A DNA stretch of 64,000 nt from Cupriavidus sp. D384 (GTDB lineage Bacteria; Pseudomonadota; Gammaproteobacteria; Burkholderiales; Burkholderiaceae), in assembly GCF_001652915.1 (NCBI RefSeq), contig NZ_BBQI01000004.1, positions 1 to 64,000 of the forward strand, read 5' to 3'. Below, in pieces: positions 48,428-59,362 of the stretch (its first letter is position 1; each line of letters begins with the position of its first letter). Under the pieces are notes generated by a model. The model saw only the letters and a program-made list of their open reading frames with translations, did no database searches and was not told the DNA's origin. Position numbers and translations under genes: made by a program.

Positions 48428-49027
48428 TTACCATCGCTTGCCCTCTGCCGTTCCCAGCAGGGGCCGCAATTTCTCTGCGATCGCTTCGCGCGCCCGGAAA
48501 ATCCGCGAGCGCACCGTACCGATCGGACACCCCATCGCCTCCGCGATCTCCTCATAGCTGAGGCCTTCGATCTCGCGCAGCGTGATGGCGGTGCGTAACT
48601 CTTCCGGCAGTGCTTCCATGGCGCGGTTCACCGTATCGGCAACCTGACGCGTGTGAAGCATGGACTCCGGCGTATTGATATCCCTTAGTTGCTCACCGTC
48701 CGCAAAAGTTTCAGCCTCTTCAGCATCGATATCGCTGTTTGCTTCCGGACGGCGCCCCTGGGTTGCCAGGTAGTTCTTGGCGGTGTTCACCGCGATCCGA
48801 TACAGCCAGGTGTAGAAGGCGGACTCCCCCCGGAACTGGGGCAAGGCACGGTATGCCTTGATAAAGGCATCCTGCGCCACATCCTCCACTTCTGCGGGGT
48901 CACGGACAAGGCGCGAGATCAGGCGAATGATCTTGCGGTGGTACTTGACCACCAACAGTTCAAAGGCCTTCTTGTCGCCCTGCTGGACGCGTTCAACTAG
49001 AAGCTGATCGGCTTCGCGTTCGCTCAC
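48428..49027 (-). CDS. rpoE: Sigma factor RpoE (AlgU)
   Basis: ECF sigma factor for envelope stress, 199 residues. Region 2 reads YRKIIRLISRLVRDPAEVEDVAQDAFIKAYRAL. Region 4 reads LPEELRTAITLREIEGLSYEEIAEAMGCPIGTVRSRIFRAREAI. It leads the rpoE-rseA-rseB-mucD cluster, 106 bases before rseA. No sigma-E-type promoter was recognised upstream. Confidence 0.97.
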   Translation of the reverse strand: MSEREADQLLVERVQQGDKKAFELLVVKYHRKIIRLISRLVRDPAEVEDVAQDAFIKAYRALPQFRGESAFYTWLYRIAVNTAKNYLATQGRRPEANSDIDAEEAETFADGEQLRDINTPESMLHTRQVADTVNRAMEALPEELRTAITLREIEGLSYEEIAEAMGCPIGTVRSRIFRAREAIAEKLRPLLGTAEGKRW

Positions 49028-49239
49028 GAATGGTTCACCTGCTGCAGTGTATCTCTTGGTTTTGTCGTCACGACAAGCGTTGTATTTTACCTACGATCCG
49101 CGCGCCTTCGGGTGTCGCAAAGCGCATTCTGTGACCGTGGCTACGCAATTTGGTTCCTTCACCGGCTGGCTCCGGTTGCACCTGCGTGCAACCCGGCGGC
49201 ACTGCGGCGGGACGATCAGGGGAAATACGAAGAAGAAGC

Positions 49240-49271
49240 CGGGACCCGCCCCTGCTGCCGGCAGGGTCCCG
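49240..49271 (-). terminator. Possible terminator of fabF
   Basis: An imperfect GC hairpin (GGGACCC...GGGTCCC with an inner CTGC/GCAG pairing) followed on the minus strand by a CTTCTTCTTC tail. The T-run is weak. Confidence 0.4.
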
Positions 49272-49303
49272 TCGACGCGCCACGGACGGGCGCGCCACAC
49301 CGC

Positions 49304-50536
49304 TCAGAAACGGCGGAAAACCAGCGTGCCGTTGGTACCACCGAAGCCGAAGTTGTTCTTCACAGCCACGTCGATCTTCATTTCACGCGCCGTGTTGGCC
49401 ACGTAGTCCAGGTCGCACTCGGGATCCTGGTTGAAGATGTTGATGGTCGGCGGCGATACCTGGTTGTGGATCGCCAGCACGGTGAAGACTGACTCCAGCC
49501 CGCCCGCACCACCCAGCAAATGGCCGGTCATCGACTTGGTCGAGTTGACGGCAACCTTGTAGGCGGCGTCGCCCAAGGCCAGCTTGATGGCATCCGACTC
49601 GTTCTTGTCGCCAAGCGGCGTCGACGTGCCATGGGCATTGAGGTAGTTGACCTCGTCCGGGTTCACACCAGCGTCCTTGAGCGCCGCGACCATGCAGCGG
49701 CGCGGACCATCGGTGCTCGGCGCGGTCATGTGGTAAGCGTCGCCGCTCATGCCGAAGCCCACCAGTTCGGCGTAGATACGCGCACCGCGCGCCTTGGCCG
49801 ACTCGTACTCTTCCAGCACCATCACGCCGGCGCCTTCGCCCAGCACGAAACCGTCACGATCCTTGTCCCACGGACGCGAAGCGGCGGCCGGGTCCTCGTT
49901 GCGGGTCGACAGTGCACGGGCGGCGGCAAAACCGCCGATACCCAGCGGCGAGACCGTCGATTCGGCGCCGCCGGCCACCATCACATCGGCGTCGCCAGCC
50001 TGGATCAGGCGGGCGGCCAGGCCGATGCTGTGCAGGCCGGTCGTGCAGGCCGTCACGGCGGCCAGGTTCGGACCCTTCAGGCCGTGGATGATCGACAGGT
50101 GACCCGAGATCATGTTGATGATCGAGCCGGGCACGAAGAACGGCGAGATGCGGCGCGGGCCACGGTTGGCCAGCGTCATCTGCGTGTCTTCGATCATCGG
50201 CAGTCCGCCGATGCCGGAACCGACAAGCACGCCTACGCGTTCGGCATTGGCCTCGGTGATCTCCAGGCCGCTGTCCTTCAGCGCCTGGGTACCGGCGGCG
50301 ATGCCGAAATGGATAAAGGTATCCATGTTGCGGGCTTCCTTGGCCGGGATGTAGTCCTCGGCGTTGAAGCCCTTCACTTCGCCGGCGAAATGCACAGCCA
50401 GGGCGGAGTGATCGAATTTGGTAATGGTGGCGATGCCGGACTTGCCGGCAACCAGGTTGGCCCAGCCTTCGGCAACCGTGTTTCCGACCGGAGACACAAG
50501 GCCAAGCCCAGTGACGACGACGCGACGACGGCTCAC
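49304..50536 (-). CDS. fabF: Beta-ketoacyl-ACP synthase II
   Basis: Elongating condensing enzyme of type II fatty acid synthesis, 410 residues. The Cys-His-His triad is Cys164 (VTACTTG), His in [11 protein letters not shown] and His in [11 protein letters not shown]. It follows acpP on the same strand, with 205 unremarkable bases between. Confidence 0.98.
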   Translation of the reverse strand: MSRRRVVVTGLGLVSPVGNTVAEGWANLVAGKSGIATITKFDHSALAVHFAGEVKGFNAEDYIPAKEARNMDTFIHFGIAAGTQALKDSGLEITEANAERVGVLVGSGIGGLPMIEDTQMTLANRGPRRISPFFVPGSIINMISGHLSIIHGLKGPNLAAVTACTTGLHSIGLAARLIQAGDADVMVAGGAESTVSPLGIGGFAAARALSTRNEDPAAASRPWDKDRDGFVLGEGAGVMVLEEYESAKARGARIYAELVGFGMSGDAYHMTAPSTDGPRRCMVAALKDAGVNPDEVNYLNAHGTSTPLGDKNESDAIKLALGDAAYKVAVNSTKSMTGHLLGGAGGLESVFTVLAIHNQVSPPTINIFNQDPECDLDYVANTAREMKIDVAVKNNFGFGGTNGTLVFRRF

Positions 50537-50741
50537 TATATTTTCCTACGAGTGCGTGAAGTGGAAACGGATGACTTCAGGATCCCGCCGCGCCTGCCGA
50601 CAAATCATGGCATGGGCACATTGCTTGGGATCGATCCGGTTCAGCTTCTTCGAACAGACGAAAGCCACAGAAAACGGCATGACAGGACCGTGACGGCCCC
50701 GTCCATGCGCCTTCTGTGGCTCGGAATATGATGACGACGGC

Positions 50742-50981
50742 TTAGGCCTTGACGTGCGCGGTGGCGTAGTCGATGGCTTGTTGCACGGTCGTGATCTTTT
50801 CGGCTTCCTCATCCGGAATTTCCATGCCGAATTCATCTTCCAACGCCATCACGAGTTCAACCGTGTCCAGCGAGTCCGCACCGAGATCATTCACGAACGA
50901 CGATTCGTTCTTGATGTCTGCCTCGGCCACGCCAAGCTGTTCAGCCACGATTTTCTTGACGCGTTGTTCGATATTGTCCAT
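50742..50981 (-). CDS. acpP: Acyl carrier protein
   Basis: 79-residue four-helix carrier of acyl intermediates. Phosphopantetheine attaches to Ser37 ([11 protein letters not shown]). The acidic middle helix ([16 protein letters not shown]) is typical. AcpS (37658-38086) makes the holo form. The start at 50981 gives the conserved MDNIEQRV; the frame upstream is not conserved. Confidence 0.98.
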
Positions 50982-51151
50982 GTAACCCTCCAGGGAATGT
51001 TCGACAAAAAGTGGGCGCATTTTAGCAGGTTTGGACCACAAAAAATCCGCCTGCCAACCTTTGCAAGATTCGCGCCCGATTGGTTTCAAAAACTACTGCT
51101 TCAACCGGCTTCTTTCGGCTTCTCCCTCGAAACCGAAGCCGGTTCAAATCC

Positions 51152-51901
51152 TCAGTTCATGTACATGCCGCCGTTCACGTGCAGCGTAGTGCCCGTGATG
51201 TAGGCGGCTTGCGGACCGGCCAGGAAAGCCACCGCATTCGCGATGTCTTCCGGCTGGCCCAAACGGCCCAGAGGGATGCGCGTCTTGAGAGCAGCATGCT
51301 GCTCTTCCGACAGCACCTTCGTCATATCCGTATCGATGAAGCCCGGTGCCACGCAATTCACCGTCACGTTGCGGCTGCCGATCTCGGCGGCCAGTGCACG
51401 GGTCATGCCTTCCACGCCGGCCTTGGCGGCCGCGTAGTTCATCTGACCCGGATTGCCCGTCGAACCCACCACCGACGTGATGTTGATGATGCGGCCACCG
51501 CGGGCCTTCATCATCGGGCGCAGCACGGCCCGCGCCAGGCGGAACACCGCCGTCAGGTTCGTGTCGATGACGGCCGTCCAGTCGTCGTCCTTCATGCGCA
51601 TGGCCAGCTGGTCCTGCGTGATGCCGGCATTGTTCACCAGCACTGCCAGGCCACCGTGCGTCTTCACGATCTCGTCGATCACGGCGTCGCAGCGCGCGGC
51701 GTCGTTCACGTTCAGCACCACGCCATTGCCCTTCAGCCCTTCGGCCGACAGGTATTCGCTGATGCCGGCCGCGCCCGATTCGCTCGTGGCCGTACCGATC
51801 ACGGTAGCGCCCTGGCGTGCGAGTTCCAGCGCGATCGCCCGGCCGATGCCGCGCGAGGCGCCCGTTACCAGCGCGACCTGATTTTCCAGAGTCTTGCTCA
51901 T
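51152..51901 (-). CDS. fabG: 3-oxoacyl-ACP reductase
   Basis: NADPH-dependent SDR reductase of the fatty acid cycle, 249 residues. It has a TGASRGIGRAIA nucleotide motif, NNAG, and the YAAAKAG catalytic Tyr-Lys pair (Tyr about 154). The fabD stop is 20 bases upstream; the gene is followed by acpP. Confidence 0.98.
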   Translation of the reverse strand: MSKTLENQVALVTGASRGIGRAIALELARQGATVIGTATSESGAAGISEYLSAEGLKGNGVVLNVNDAARCDAVIDEIVKTHGGLAVLVNNAGITQDQLAMRMKDDDWTAVIDTNLTAVFRLARAVLRPMMKARGGRIINITSVVGSTGNPGQMNYAAAKAGVEGMTRALAAEIGSRNVTVNCVAPGFIDTDMTKVLSEEQHAALKTRIPLGRLGQPEDIANAVAFLAGPQAAYITGTTLHVNGGMYMN

Positions 51902-51921
51902 GTTGCGTTCGTTCCTTGGTC

Positions 51922-52857
51922 TTATTTCAGCAGTGCCAGCGTTTCCTGCAGCGATGCCGGATCAAAGATTGCACCACCAACGAGGTTGCCGTCGATGCGC
52001 TTGGTCATGCCGGCCAGAACTTTGCCCGGGCCGCATTCGATCACATGCGTGATGCCTTCGGCAGCCATCTTCTGCACGCACTCGACCCAGCGCACCGGCG
52101 CTGCGGCCTGGCGCACCAGCGCGTCCTTGATCTGCGCCGGATCGTTGACGATAGCCACATCGACGTTGTTCACCAGCGGAATGGCCGGGGCGGCGAACGC
52201 CAGGCCAGCCATGCGTTCGCGCAGGCGATCCGATGCGGGCTTGAGCAGCGACGAGTGGAACGGCGCCGAGACCGGCAGCGGCAGCGCGCGCTTGGCGCCC
52301 TTGGCCTTGGCGATTTCGCAGGCCTTTTCCACGGCGCCCTTGTGGCCGGCGATCACGACCTGTGCCGGGGCGTTGAAGTTTACGGCCTCCACCACGCCGG
52401 CACCGGCCGCCGCGGCTTCGGCGCACGCGGCGCGCACGTCGTCATCGGACAGGCCGAGGATGGCGGCCATGCCGCCCTCGCCCACCGGCACGGCTTCCTG
52501 CATGGCCTGGGCGCGGAAACGCACCAGCGGCACGGCGTCGGCGAACGGGATCACGCCCGCGGCCACCAGCGCCGAATATTCGCCAAGGCTGTGGCCGGCG
52601 ACCAGGGCCGGGGCCGGACCGCCGGCATCGAGCCAGGCACGGTACACGGCAACCGCAGCCGTCAGCATCACGGGTTGCGTGTTGGTCGTCAGGTTCAGGT
52701 CTTCCGCAGGGCCTTCGGCGATCAGCTTGCCGATGTCCTGGCCCAGCGCCGTCGAGGCTTCCTCGAGCGTGGCACGCACGACGGGGTTGTCGGCAAACGC
52801 GTTCAGCATGCCAACCGACTGCGAACCCTGTCCGGGAAAAACGAATGCGAATTTCAT
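51922..52857 (-). CDS. fabD: Malonyl-CoA:ACP transacylase
   Basis: Loads malonyl units onto ACP, 311 residues. The N-terminal FVFPGQGSQ and nucleophile elbow GHSLGEYSAL (Ser90) are intact. It lies 75 bases after fabH and 20 before fabG. Confidence 0.98.
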   Translation of the reverse strand: MKFAFVFPGQGSQSVGMLNAFADNPVVRATLEEASTALGQDIGKLIAEGPAEDLNLTTNTQPVMLTAAVAVYRAWLDAGGPAPALVAGHSLGEYSALVAAGVIPFADAVPLVRFRAQAMQEAVPVGEGGMAAILGLSDDDVRAACAEAAAAGAGVVEAVNFNAPAQVVIAGHKGAVEKACEIAKAKGAKRALPLPVSAPFHSSLLKPASDRLRERMAGLAFAAPAIPLVNNVDVAIVNDPAQIKDALVRQAAAPVRWVECVQKMAAEGITHVIECGPGKVLAGMTKRIDGNLVGGAIFDPASLQETLALLK

Positions 52858-52932
52858 CGGAAATCCAGTCTAGCTATACAACGTTTCGTTTCGAACGGTG
52901 CAGCACGCTCTGGCGCGCGCACCGGCCGCATA

Positions 52933-53913
52933 TTACATGCGCAGCAGCACCGCACCCCAGGTGAAGCCGCCGCCGACGCCTTCCATCAGCACGGTCTGGC
53001 CCGGCTTGATGCGGCCATCGCGCACGGCGACGTCCAGCGCCAGCGGAATCGATGCGGCAGACGTGTTGCCATGCTCGTGCACCGTGGCCACCATGCGCTC
53101 GGCCGGCAGGCCCAGTTTCTTGGCCGTGCCCTGCATGATGCGGATGTTGGCCTGGTGCGGAATCAGCCAGTCGATCTCGTCGGCCTGCATTTCAGCTGCC
53201 GCGATCGCCTCGCGCGCCACCTTGTCCAGCACAGTCACGGCCAGCTTGAACACGGCCTGGCCGTCCATGTGCAGGAAGGCATTGCCGGTGATGGCACCGC
53301 CCGACACATTGCCCGGCACGCAGAGGATGTCCACGTGGTTGCCGTCCGAATGCATGGCCGACGACAGGATACCCGGCTCGTCCGAGGCGCTCAGCACCAC
53401 GGCGCCCGCGCCATCGCCAAACAGCACGCAGGTGGTGCGGTCGTTGAAATCGAGGATGCGCGAGAACACTTCGGACCCGATCACGAGCACGTTCTTGTGC
53501 GAGCCGCTGCGGATGAACTTGTCAGCCGTCGCCATCGCATAGACGAAGCCCGAGCACACCGCCTGCAAGTCGAACGCCGCGCAGTTGTTGGTGATGCCGA
53601 GCTTCTGCTGCACAAGGCAGGCGGTGCTCGGAAACACGAAGTCGGGGGTCGACGTGGCGACGATGATCAGGTCGATGTCCTGGCGGTCGATGCCCGCGGC
53701 GGCAATCGCCTGCTCGGCGGCCTTGACGGCCAGGTCGCTCGACGTGACGTCGGCCTCGGCCCAGTGGCGCGCCGAAATGCCGCTGCGCGAGACGATCCAC
53801 TCGTCGCTGGTCTCGATACCCTTTTCGGCAAGCTGCACGGCGAGGTCGTGATTCGTGACGCGCCGCGGGGGCAGGTAGCTCCCCGTGCCGATGATTTTTG
53901 CGTACTTGGTCAT
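52933..53913 (-). CDS. fabH: Beta-ketoacyl-ACP synthase III
   Basis: Starts fatty acid synthesis by condensing acetyl-CoA with malonyl-ACP, 326 residues. The triad is Cys120 ([10 protein letters not shown]), His in [10 protein letters not shown] and Asn in [10 protein letters not shown]. It is 90 bases after plsX. Confidence 0.98.
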   Translation of the reverse strand: MTKYAKIIGTGSYLPPRRVTNHDLAVQLAEKGIETSDEWIVSRSGISARHWAEADVTSSDLAVKAAEQAIAAAGIDRQDIDLIIVATSTPDFVFPSTACLVQQKLGITNNCAAFDLQAVCSGFVYAMATADKFIRSGSHKNVLVIGSEVFSRILDFNDRTTCVLFGDGAGAVVLSASDEPGILSSAMHSDGNHVDILCVPGNVSGGAITGNAFLHMDGQAVFKLAVTVLDKVAREAIAAAEMQADEIDWLIPHQANIRIMQGTAKKLGLPAERMVATVHEHGNTSAASIPLALDVAVRDGRIKPGQTVLMEGVGGGFTWGAVLLRM

Positions 53914-54003
53914 GAGTATGTCGGATCGTGGTGCTCACCGGCCCGCCCGGGCCAGGCCATCGGGCGGAACGTCTGGCCACCCGCCCGTGACGGGCGCGCG
54001 GCC

Positions 54004-55083
54004 TCAGGCGGCACGGGTATCGGAATGTGGGTCCGGTGTGTCTGTCTCCGGGCCGCCCGTCGCGGCGCCAGCGGCACCGGACTTGTTGGCAAAGGCCTTG
54101 GCAATGCGCTCGATGACGCCATTTCTGGCCGCATCATACCCGCGTTTGATCGCCCACTCAAAAGAATGGGCATCGGCGGAACCGTGGCTCTTGATCACCA
54201 GCCCGCGCAGCCCCAGCAGCGACGCGCCATTGTAGCGGGCGGGATCCAGCCGCCGCGCCAGGCGCGACAGCACCGGCATCGCCACGGCAGCGAGCAGCTT
54301 GGTGAACCAGGAGCGCGTGAACTCTTCCTTGATCATGCTGCCGATCATCTTCGCCAGGCCTTCGGTGCTCTTGAGCGCCACATTGCCGACGAAGCCGTCG
54401 CAGACGACGATATCGGTCGTGCCCTTGAAGATGTCGTTGCCTTCCACGTTGCCGTAGAAGTTGAGCTCGGAAGCGCGCAGCAGCTCGCCGGCGGCCTTGA
54501 CCACCTCGTTGCCCTTGATCACTTCCTCGCCGATATTGAGCAGGCCCACCGTCGGGTGGTCCTTGTGATCCACCACCGCGACCATGGCCTCCGCCATGCG
54601 CGCGAACTGCAGCAGGTGCTCCGGCTCGCAATCGGCGTTGGCGCCGAGGTCGAGCACCGTGGTGCCCCAGCCCTGTTCGTTGGGAATCGTGGTGGCGATG
54701 GCCGGCCGCTCGATGCCTTCGAGCGTTTTCAGCACATAGCGTGAAACCGCCATCAGCGCGCCGGTATTGCCAGCGGAAATACAGGCGCCAGCCTTGCCTT
54801 CCTTGACTTGCGTCACGGCCACGCGCATCGAAGAGTCTTTCTTCTTGCGCAGCGCCACTTCCACCGGGTCATCCATGGTGATGACTTCGGTCGCGGGCAC
54901 GATGGTCACGCGCGGATGATCGCTTGCATGCAGCTTCTTCAGCTGTGCGCCGATGGCGTCGGGCAGGCCGACGAGGATCATCTCGGCGTCGTCGTGACGG
55001 GAAAGAAAACTGATCGCTGCCGGCACCGTCACGGAGACTCCGTGATCACCGCCCATGCAGTCGATAGCGAGCTTGATCGTCAT
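54004..55083 (-). CDS. plsX: Phosphate acyltransferase PlsX
   Basis: Makes acyl-phosphate from acyl-ACP for phospholipid synthesis, 359 residues. Family marks are [42 protein letters not shown] and [16 protein letters not shown]. The start at 55083 is chosen because the upstream frame is Arg/Pro-rich and not conserved. The C-terminal tail (about 35 residues) is low complexity. It sits between rpmF and fabH. Confidence 0.97.
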   Translation of the reverse strand: MTIKLAIDCMGGDHGVSVTVPAAISFLSRHDDAEMILVGLPDAIGAQLKKLHASDHPRVTIVPATEVITMDDPVEVALRKKKDSSMRVAVTQVKEGKAGACISAGNTGALMAVSRYVLKTLEGIERPAIATTIPNEQGWGTTVLDLGANADCEPEHLLQFARMAEAMVAVVDHKDHPTVGLLNIGEEVIKGNEVVKAAGELLRASELNFYGNVEGNDIFKGTTDIVVCDGFVGNVALKSTEGLAKMIGSMIKEEFTRSWFTKLLAAVAMPVLSRLARRLDPARYNGASLLGLRGLVIKSHGSADAHSFEWAIKRGYDAARNGVIERIAKAFANKSGAAGAATGGPETDTPDPHSDTRAA

Positions 55084-55275
55084 TGTTTCCTGATACGGAA
55101 AGCGCGCCGGCACCCGCCGCATCGGTTCGCGGGGACGCAACCAGCCGGACGCGCGGATACGCTGCCGTGCGGGCGCCGAGCGCCCAACAAAAAAGCGGCA
55201 ACGAGCTTGCCGCTTTCCTGTTTTACACCTGACAACGTGCGCGAGCGAGACACAGGGTCACGCCAGACGACCTGG

Positions 55276-55455
55276 TCAGTCGTTCTTGGTCTTGATGACC
55301 TTGCGACCACGGTAGTAGCCGTTCGGGCTGACATGGTGGCGCAGGTGGGTTTCGCCCGTGGTCGGCTCAACGGCCAGGGGGGCGACCGACAGATGGTCGT
55401 GCGAACGATGCATGCCGCGCTTGGACGGCGACTTCTTGTTCTGTTGAACAGCCAT
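55276..55455 (-). CDS. rpmF: 50S ribosomal protein L32
   Basis: A 59-residue ribosomal protein. It begins [20 protein letters not shown], and [11 protein letters not shown] near the end is typical. GGAGTCATC precedes the start. It lies between yceD and plsX in the conserved order. Confidence 0.98.
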   Translation of the reverse strand: MAVQQNKKSPSKRGMHRSHDHLSVAPLAVEPTTGETHLRHHVSPNGYYRGRKVIKTKND

Positions 55456-55576
55456 GATGACTCCTTCGAGAATTTTGCGATATTAACACACGCATCCTGC
55501 GCAAGGCGTAGCCGGGGCCCGGCTGGATGCTTGACCTGCTACCGTGAGACCTGCCACGGCCACGCTCAGCGCGGCG

Positions 55577-56194
55577 TCAGTGCTTGGTCTTCAGGCCGGC
55601 CAGCGCCGCGAAGGGCGAAGGCCGCTTTTCTTCCGCGGGTGGCGCCTCGGGCTCCACCTCGCCATCTGCGCCGGTCACGAGAGACTCGTGAACCGTCGGG
55701 CAGACTTCATGCTTTGGTGCCGCAGGCAATGCCAGCAGCACTTCATCTTCAATCAGTTCGAGCGCCGAAAATTTCTTCGAACCCACGATCACGTCGAGTT
55801 CGTCGTCATCCATCGACGCATCGTCGGCAGCCGCTTCGCTGACCACCACTTCAAAACGCATTTCCGTCGCGATCGGCTCGGGATACACCCCAAGGCAGCG
55901 CTGGCAATCGAGCCAGACACGGCCATTGACCGTCACGTCGACAAACAGGCGTTGCGATACGGCCGCGCCAGGCTCGGCCGCCTCTTCGCGGACAAAGCCG
56001 CTCAGGGTGTACGAGAACGCCTCGTCCTGGGCCGATGCTGGCGCATCGGCAGCCGTCTCGGCTAAGATGCGCGGCAAATCGCGCACCGGCACCTCTCCCG
56101 CCACATTGCCACCTTTGCGGCAGAAGGCGAAGAGATCGGTTTCACGCAGATCGAAGGCCACGGCGGACGCCGTTGGCTGGGTCGGCTGACTCAT
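55577..56194 (-). CDS. yceD: YceD family protein (DUF177)
   Basis: A 205-residue protein of the DUF177 family, linked to 23S rRNA accumulation. The RLFVDVTVNGRVWLDCQRCLGVYPEPI segment carries the CxxC-type motif, with a second Cys at HEVCPTVHE. It leads the rpmF-plsX-fab operon. The start at 56194 is chosen; the upstream frame is not conserved. Confidence 0.93.
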   Translation of the reverse strand: MSQPTQPTASAVAFDLRETDLFAFCRKGGNVAGEVPVRDLPRILAETAADAPASAQDEAFSYTLSGFVREEAAEPGAAVSQRLFVDVTVNGRVWLDCQRCLGVYPEPIATEMRFEVVVSEAAADDASMDDDELDVIVGSKKFSALELIEDEVLLALPAAPKHEVCPTVHESLVTGADGEVEPEAPPAEEKRPSPFAALAGLKTKH

Positions 56195-56350
56195 ACAGAC
56201 TGAATCGCAATAAATGCCTTGTTTGCCACACGTAGCAGGCAACGCATGTGCCTGTGCAGCTAAACGCGCGATTATACGTGGAATTTCCCGGAACGGTCAA
56301 AGTATACAAGCCGAAAACCGTTCCTCACCGCTTTCAGGCGCTATCTATAT

Positions 56351-56950
56351 ATGTCATCCGACTCCCGCCCTGCCCTGATCCTCGGGTCGAGCTCTCCTTA
56401 CCGCCGCGAACTGCTGGCGCGCCTGCAGATCCCGTTCGAGGTGGCAACGCCCGATATCGACGAAACGCCACTGCCCGGCGAGCGCCCCGACGCGACGGCC
56501 CTGCGCCTGGCGCGCCTGAAGGCCGAAGCCATTGCGGCGCGTCACCCGGGCGCACTGGTGATCGGGTCCGACCAGGTCTGCACGCTCGACGACATGCAGA
56601 TCGGCAAACCCGGCACCCACGACAAGGCGCTGGCGCAGCTGCAGCTGATGCGTGGCCGAACCGTCACCTTTCATTCGGCCCTGTGCCTGCTCGACAGCCG
56701 TACAGGCGTGGCGCAACTGGCTGACGTGAAGACACTGGTCACGTTCCGCAATCTGACCGATGCAGAGCTGGATGCCTATCTGCGCATCGAAACGCCGTAC
56801 GACTGCGCCGGCAGTGCCAAGGCTGAGGGTCTTGGCATCGCCCTGCTGTCGCGCGTGGAATCGGACGATCCCACGGCCCTGATCGGCCTGCCGCTGGTGG
56901 CGCTGACCGGCATGCTGCGCCAGGCCGGCTACCCGTTCTTTGGAGCCTGA
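56351..56950 (+). CDS. Maf-like nucleotide pyrophosphatase (YceF type)
   Basis: Hydrolyses non-canonical or methylated nucleotides, 199 residues. The ILGSSSPYRRELLARLQIPFEV start, DETPLPGE and VIGSDQVC motifs are intact. It is divergent from yceD across 156 bases and 3 bases from the next gene, with which it forms an operon. Confidence 0.95.
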   Translation: MSSDSRPALILGSSSPYRRELLARLQIPFEVATPDIDETPLPGERPDATALRLARLKAEAIAARHPGALVIGSDQVCTLDDMQIGKPGTHDKALAQLQLMRGRTVTFHSALCLLDSRTGVAQLADVKTLVTFRNLTDAELDAYLRIETPYDCAGSAKAEGLGIALLSRVESDDPTALIGLPLVALTGMLRQAGYPFFGA

Positions 56951-56953
56951 ACC

Positions 56954-57685
56954 ATGGCTGGCACGCTTTTCCTGATTCCCAACACGCTCGGCAAGCGCGA
57001 CGAGTCCGATCCGGTGATCGATGTGCTTCCCGCCGGTGTGCAGCAGATTGCGGCAAGGCTTGACTATCTGGTGGCCGAGAACGCCAAGACGGCACGCGCC
57101 TTTCTAAAGAAGCTTGGCGAGACCGCGCCCCTGACGCATGCCATCCAGCAAATCGAGATCCGCGAGCTGAACGTCAATACGAAGTCCGATGCGCTGGACG
57201 CCCTGCTCGACCCCATCGCCACCGGGCGTGACGGCGGCCTGCTTTCCGAAGCGGGCGTGCCGGCCGTGGCCGATCCGGGTGCCGATCTGGTGCGGCTGGC
57301 CCACTCGCGCAATATCAAGGTGCGGCCGCTGGTCGGCCCCAGTTCGATCCTGCTGGCGGTCATGGGATCGGGCCTGAACGGCCAGAGCTTCGCGTTCAAT
57401 GGCTACCTGCCGGTGGACGCAGACGAACGCGCGAAGAAGCTGCGCGACCTGGAGCAGCGATCGCGCAAGGCACAGCAAACGCAGGTGTGGATCGAGACAC
57501 CGTATCGCAACGGCGCGCTGCTCGACGCGTTGCGCCAGCATTGTTCGGGCACCACGCTGCTGTCGATCGCCGTGGACCTGACACTGCCATCGGAGACCAT
57601 CGTCACGCTGCCGATCTCGGCCTGGCGGCCGGATCGCCTGGAACTGCACAAGCGCCCGGCGATTTTCTCGCTACTGGCGCAGTAG
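56954..57685 (+). CDS. RsmI-like SAM methyltransferase
   Basis: A 243-residue tetrapyrrole-methylase-fold enzyme, paralogous to the 16S rRNA 2'-O-methyltransferase RsmI. Typical parts are LFLIPNTLGK, GGLLSEAGVPAVADPGADLV and VRPLVGPSSILLAVMGSGLNGQSFAFNGYLP. It is coupled to the maf-like gene. Substrate not established. Confidence 0.9.
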   Translation: MAGTLFLIPNTLGKRDESDPVIDVLPAGVQQIAARLDYLVAENAKTARAFLKKLGETAPLTHAIQQIEIRELNVNTKSDALDALLDPIATGRDGGLLSEAGVPAVADPGADLVRLAHSRNIKVRPLVGPSSILLAVMGSGLNGQSFAFNGYLPVDADERAKKLRDLEQRSRKAQQTQVWIETPYRNGALLDALRQHCSGTTLLSIAVDLTLPSETIVTLPISAWRPDRLELHKRPAIFSLLAQ

Positions 57686-57772
57686 CTGGCAGACGCCACT
57701 GGTAAACCAGCAGGCAACTGGCATCATCCCGTCCACTCCCCGCCGGGAGAGGACGGAAAACCGCCAGATCCA

Positions 57773-58939
57773 TCAGCGCACAGCCGGCGCCGACGCGTTA
57801 ATCAGCATCATCTTCATCGCCGCGGAACCCATCGCCGCGCCAAACCGCTTGGCGACGCGCTCGGCAATATTCTCCTTGACGGTGTAGTCGACGATATCTT
57901 CGGCCTTGAACAGGTCGCGCGCCACGTAGTCGGCGCTGCCCAGGCCATCGGCCAGACCCAGTTCCACCGCGCGCTCGCCTGACCAGAACAGGCCCGAGAA
58001 CAGGTCCGGATCGTTCTTGAGGCGGTCGCCCCGGCCTTCCTTGACCACGTCGATGAACTGCTGGTGGATCTGCTTGAGCATCGATTCCGCGAACGCCTTC
58101 TGGCGCGGCACCTCGGGCGAGAACGGATCGAGCATGCCCTTGTTGGCGCCCGACGTGTACAGCCGGCGCTGGACGCCCAGCTTGTCCATCAGGCCGGTGA
58201 AGCCGAAACCATCCATCAGCACGCCGATCGAGCCGACGATGCTGGCCTTGTCGACATAGATCTTGTCGGCTGCCGCGGCCACGTAATAGCCGCCCGACGC
58301 GCAGATTTCCTCCACCACCACGTAGAACGGCTTGTCCGGATAGAGCTTGCGCAGGCGATGGATCTCGTCGTTGATGATGCCGGCCTGCACCGGCGACCCG
58401 CCAGGCGAATTGATCTTCAGGATCACGCCCGCTGCCGTGGCGTCGGCAAACGCGGCCTGCAGCGATGCATTGATCGATTCGGCGCTGGCCGGCGTGCCGG
58501 CGGCGATCTCGCCTTCCAGCGTAACCATGGCCGTGTGGCGACCGGCGGTGCTGGTCAGGCTGTCACCCTTGAAATCGATGACCGCAAACAGGATCAGCGC
58601 CAGGATGCCCAGCATCACCAGCCGGAAGAAGATTTTCCAGCGCCGGGCCGAGCGTTGCTCGCGCAGGCTGGCCAATAGCACCTTCTCCAGCACATCGCGC
58701 TCCCAGCCGCCACTGGCGCTGGCGCCGCCCACCGGCGCGGCAGCCTGGCCGGCCATGCGCGCCCGGCGTTCGTCGGCCTCGCGCCGTGCGGCATCGTCGC
58801 CGGCCTTCAGTTCGCGTTCGAGCGGATAGTCCGCATGCTGCGCCGATTCCAGCGTCTCGCTGCCGGGGGTGTGCTCGTCGAGGCGCTGCTCAGGTTGACC
58901 CGGTTGTTCGGATGATGGCGGTTTTTGCTGTTCTGTCAT
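57773..58939 (-). CDS. S49-family signal peptide peptidase (SppA-like)
   Basis: Inner-membrane serine peptidase of 388 residues. One transmembrane anchor (IFFRLVMLGILALILFAVI) lies near residues 100-120. The S49 domain has ILKINSPGGSPVQAG, EICASGGYYVAAAADKIYVD and the catalytic Ser in ASIVGSIGVLM. The first 90 residues are hydrophilic and Gln/Glu-rich, unusual for the family. It is 38 bases after the Rieske gene. Confidence 0.94.
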   Translation of the reverse strand: MTEQQKPPSSEQPGQPEQRLDEHTPGSETLESAQHADYPLERELKAGDDAARREADERRARMAGQAAAPVGGASASGGWERDVLEKVLLASLREQRSARRWKIFFRLVMLGILALILFAVIDFKGDSLTSTAGRHTAMVTLEGEIAAGTPASAESINASLQAAFADATAAGVILKINSPGGSPVQAGIINDEIHRLRKLYPDKPFYVVVEEICASGGYYVAAAADKIYVDKASIVGSIGVLMDGFGFTGLMDKLGVQRRLYTSGANKGMLDPFSPEVPRQKAFAESMLKQIHQQFIDVVKEGRGDRLKNDPDLFSGLFWSGERAVELGLADGLGSADYVARDLFKAEDIVDYTVKENIAERVAKRFGAAMGSAAMKMMLINASAPAVR

Positions 58940-58978
58940 GCAGATGGACTCAAGCGTCAAACGAAGACCCGGCTCCGC

Positions 58979-59362
58979 TCAGCTGGCGTCGGGCGCAAAA
59001 AAAGGGGCTTCGGGCTGCCAGAAGACAGCGCCTTCGCGTTCCTCTATACGGAGCTTGGCCAGCGCGGCGCCCCGGCAAGGGCCGCCGACACACAGGCCGG
59101 TGTCTGGCGCGTAGGTCGCGCCATGTGTCGCACACATCAAGTATAGGCCTGCACTATCGAAAAACTGTCCCTCCTGCCAGTCGAGCTCCATGGGCACATG
59201 AGCGCACTGGTTCAGGTAGCCGTACGCAACGCCGTCGTAGCGGATCGCAAACGCGCCAATATCGCGCGAAGCCATGCGGACGGTGAAACGCACGCCGGCA
59301 CCGCCATCGACCAGGTCAGCCGCCGAGCAGAGACGGCGTGCCGTGAGGCTTTCATCAGGCAT
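58979..59362 (-). CDS. Rieske 2Fe-2S protein
   Basis: A 127-residue single Rieske domain. The two binding boxes are CAHVP and CATHGATYAPDTGLCVGGPC, giving Cys-X-His and Cys-X2-His ligands for the 2Fe-2S cluster. The start at 59362 overlaps the HAD gene stop by 8 bases. It is a soluble electron carrier of unknown partner; genes of this type commonly lie between a HAD phosphatase and an S49 peptidase in this group. Confidence 0.92.
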   Translation of the reverse strand: MPDESLTARRLCSAADLVDGGAGVRFTVRMASRDIGAFAIRYDGVAYGYLNQCAHVPMELDWQEGQFFDSAGLYLMCATHGATYAPDTGLCVGGPCRGAALAKLRIEEREGAVFWQPEAPFFAPDAS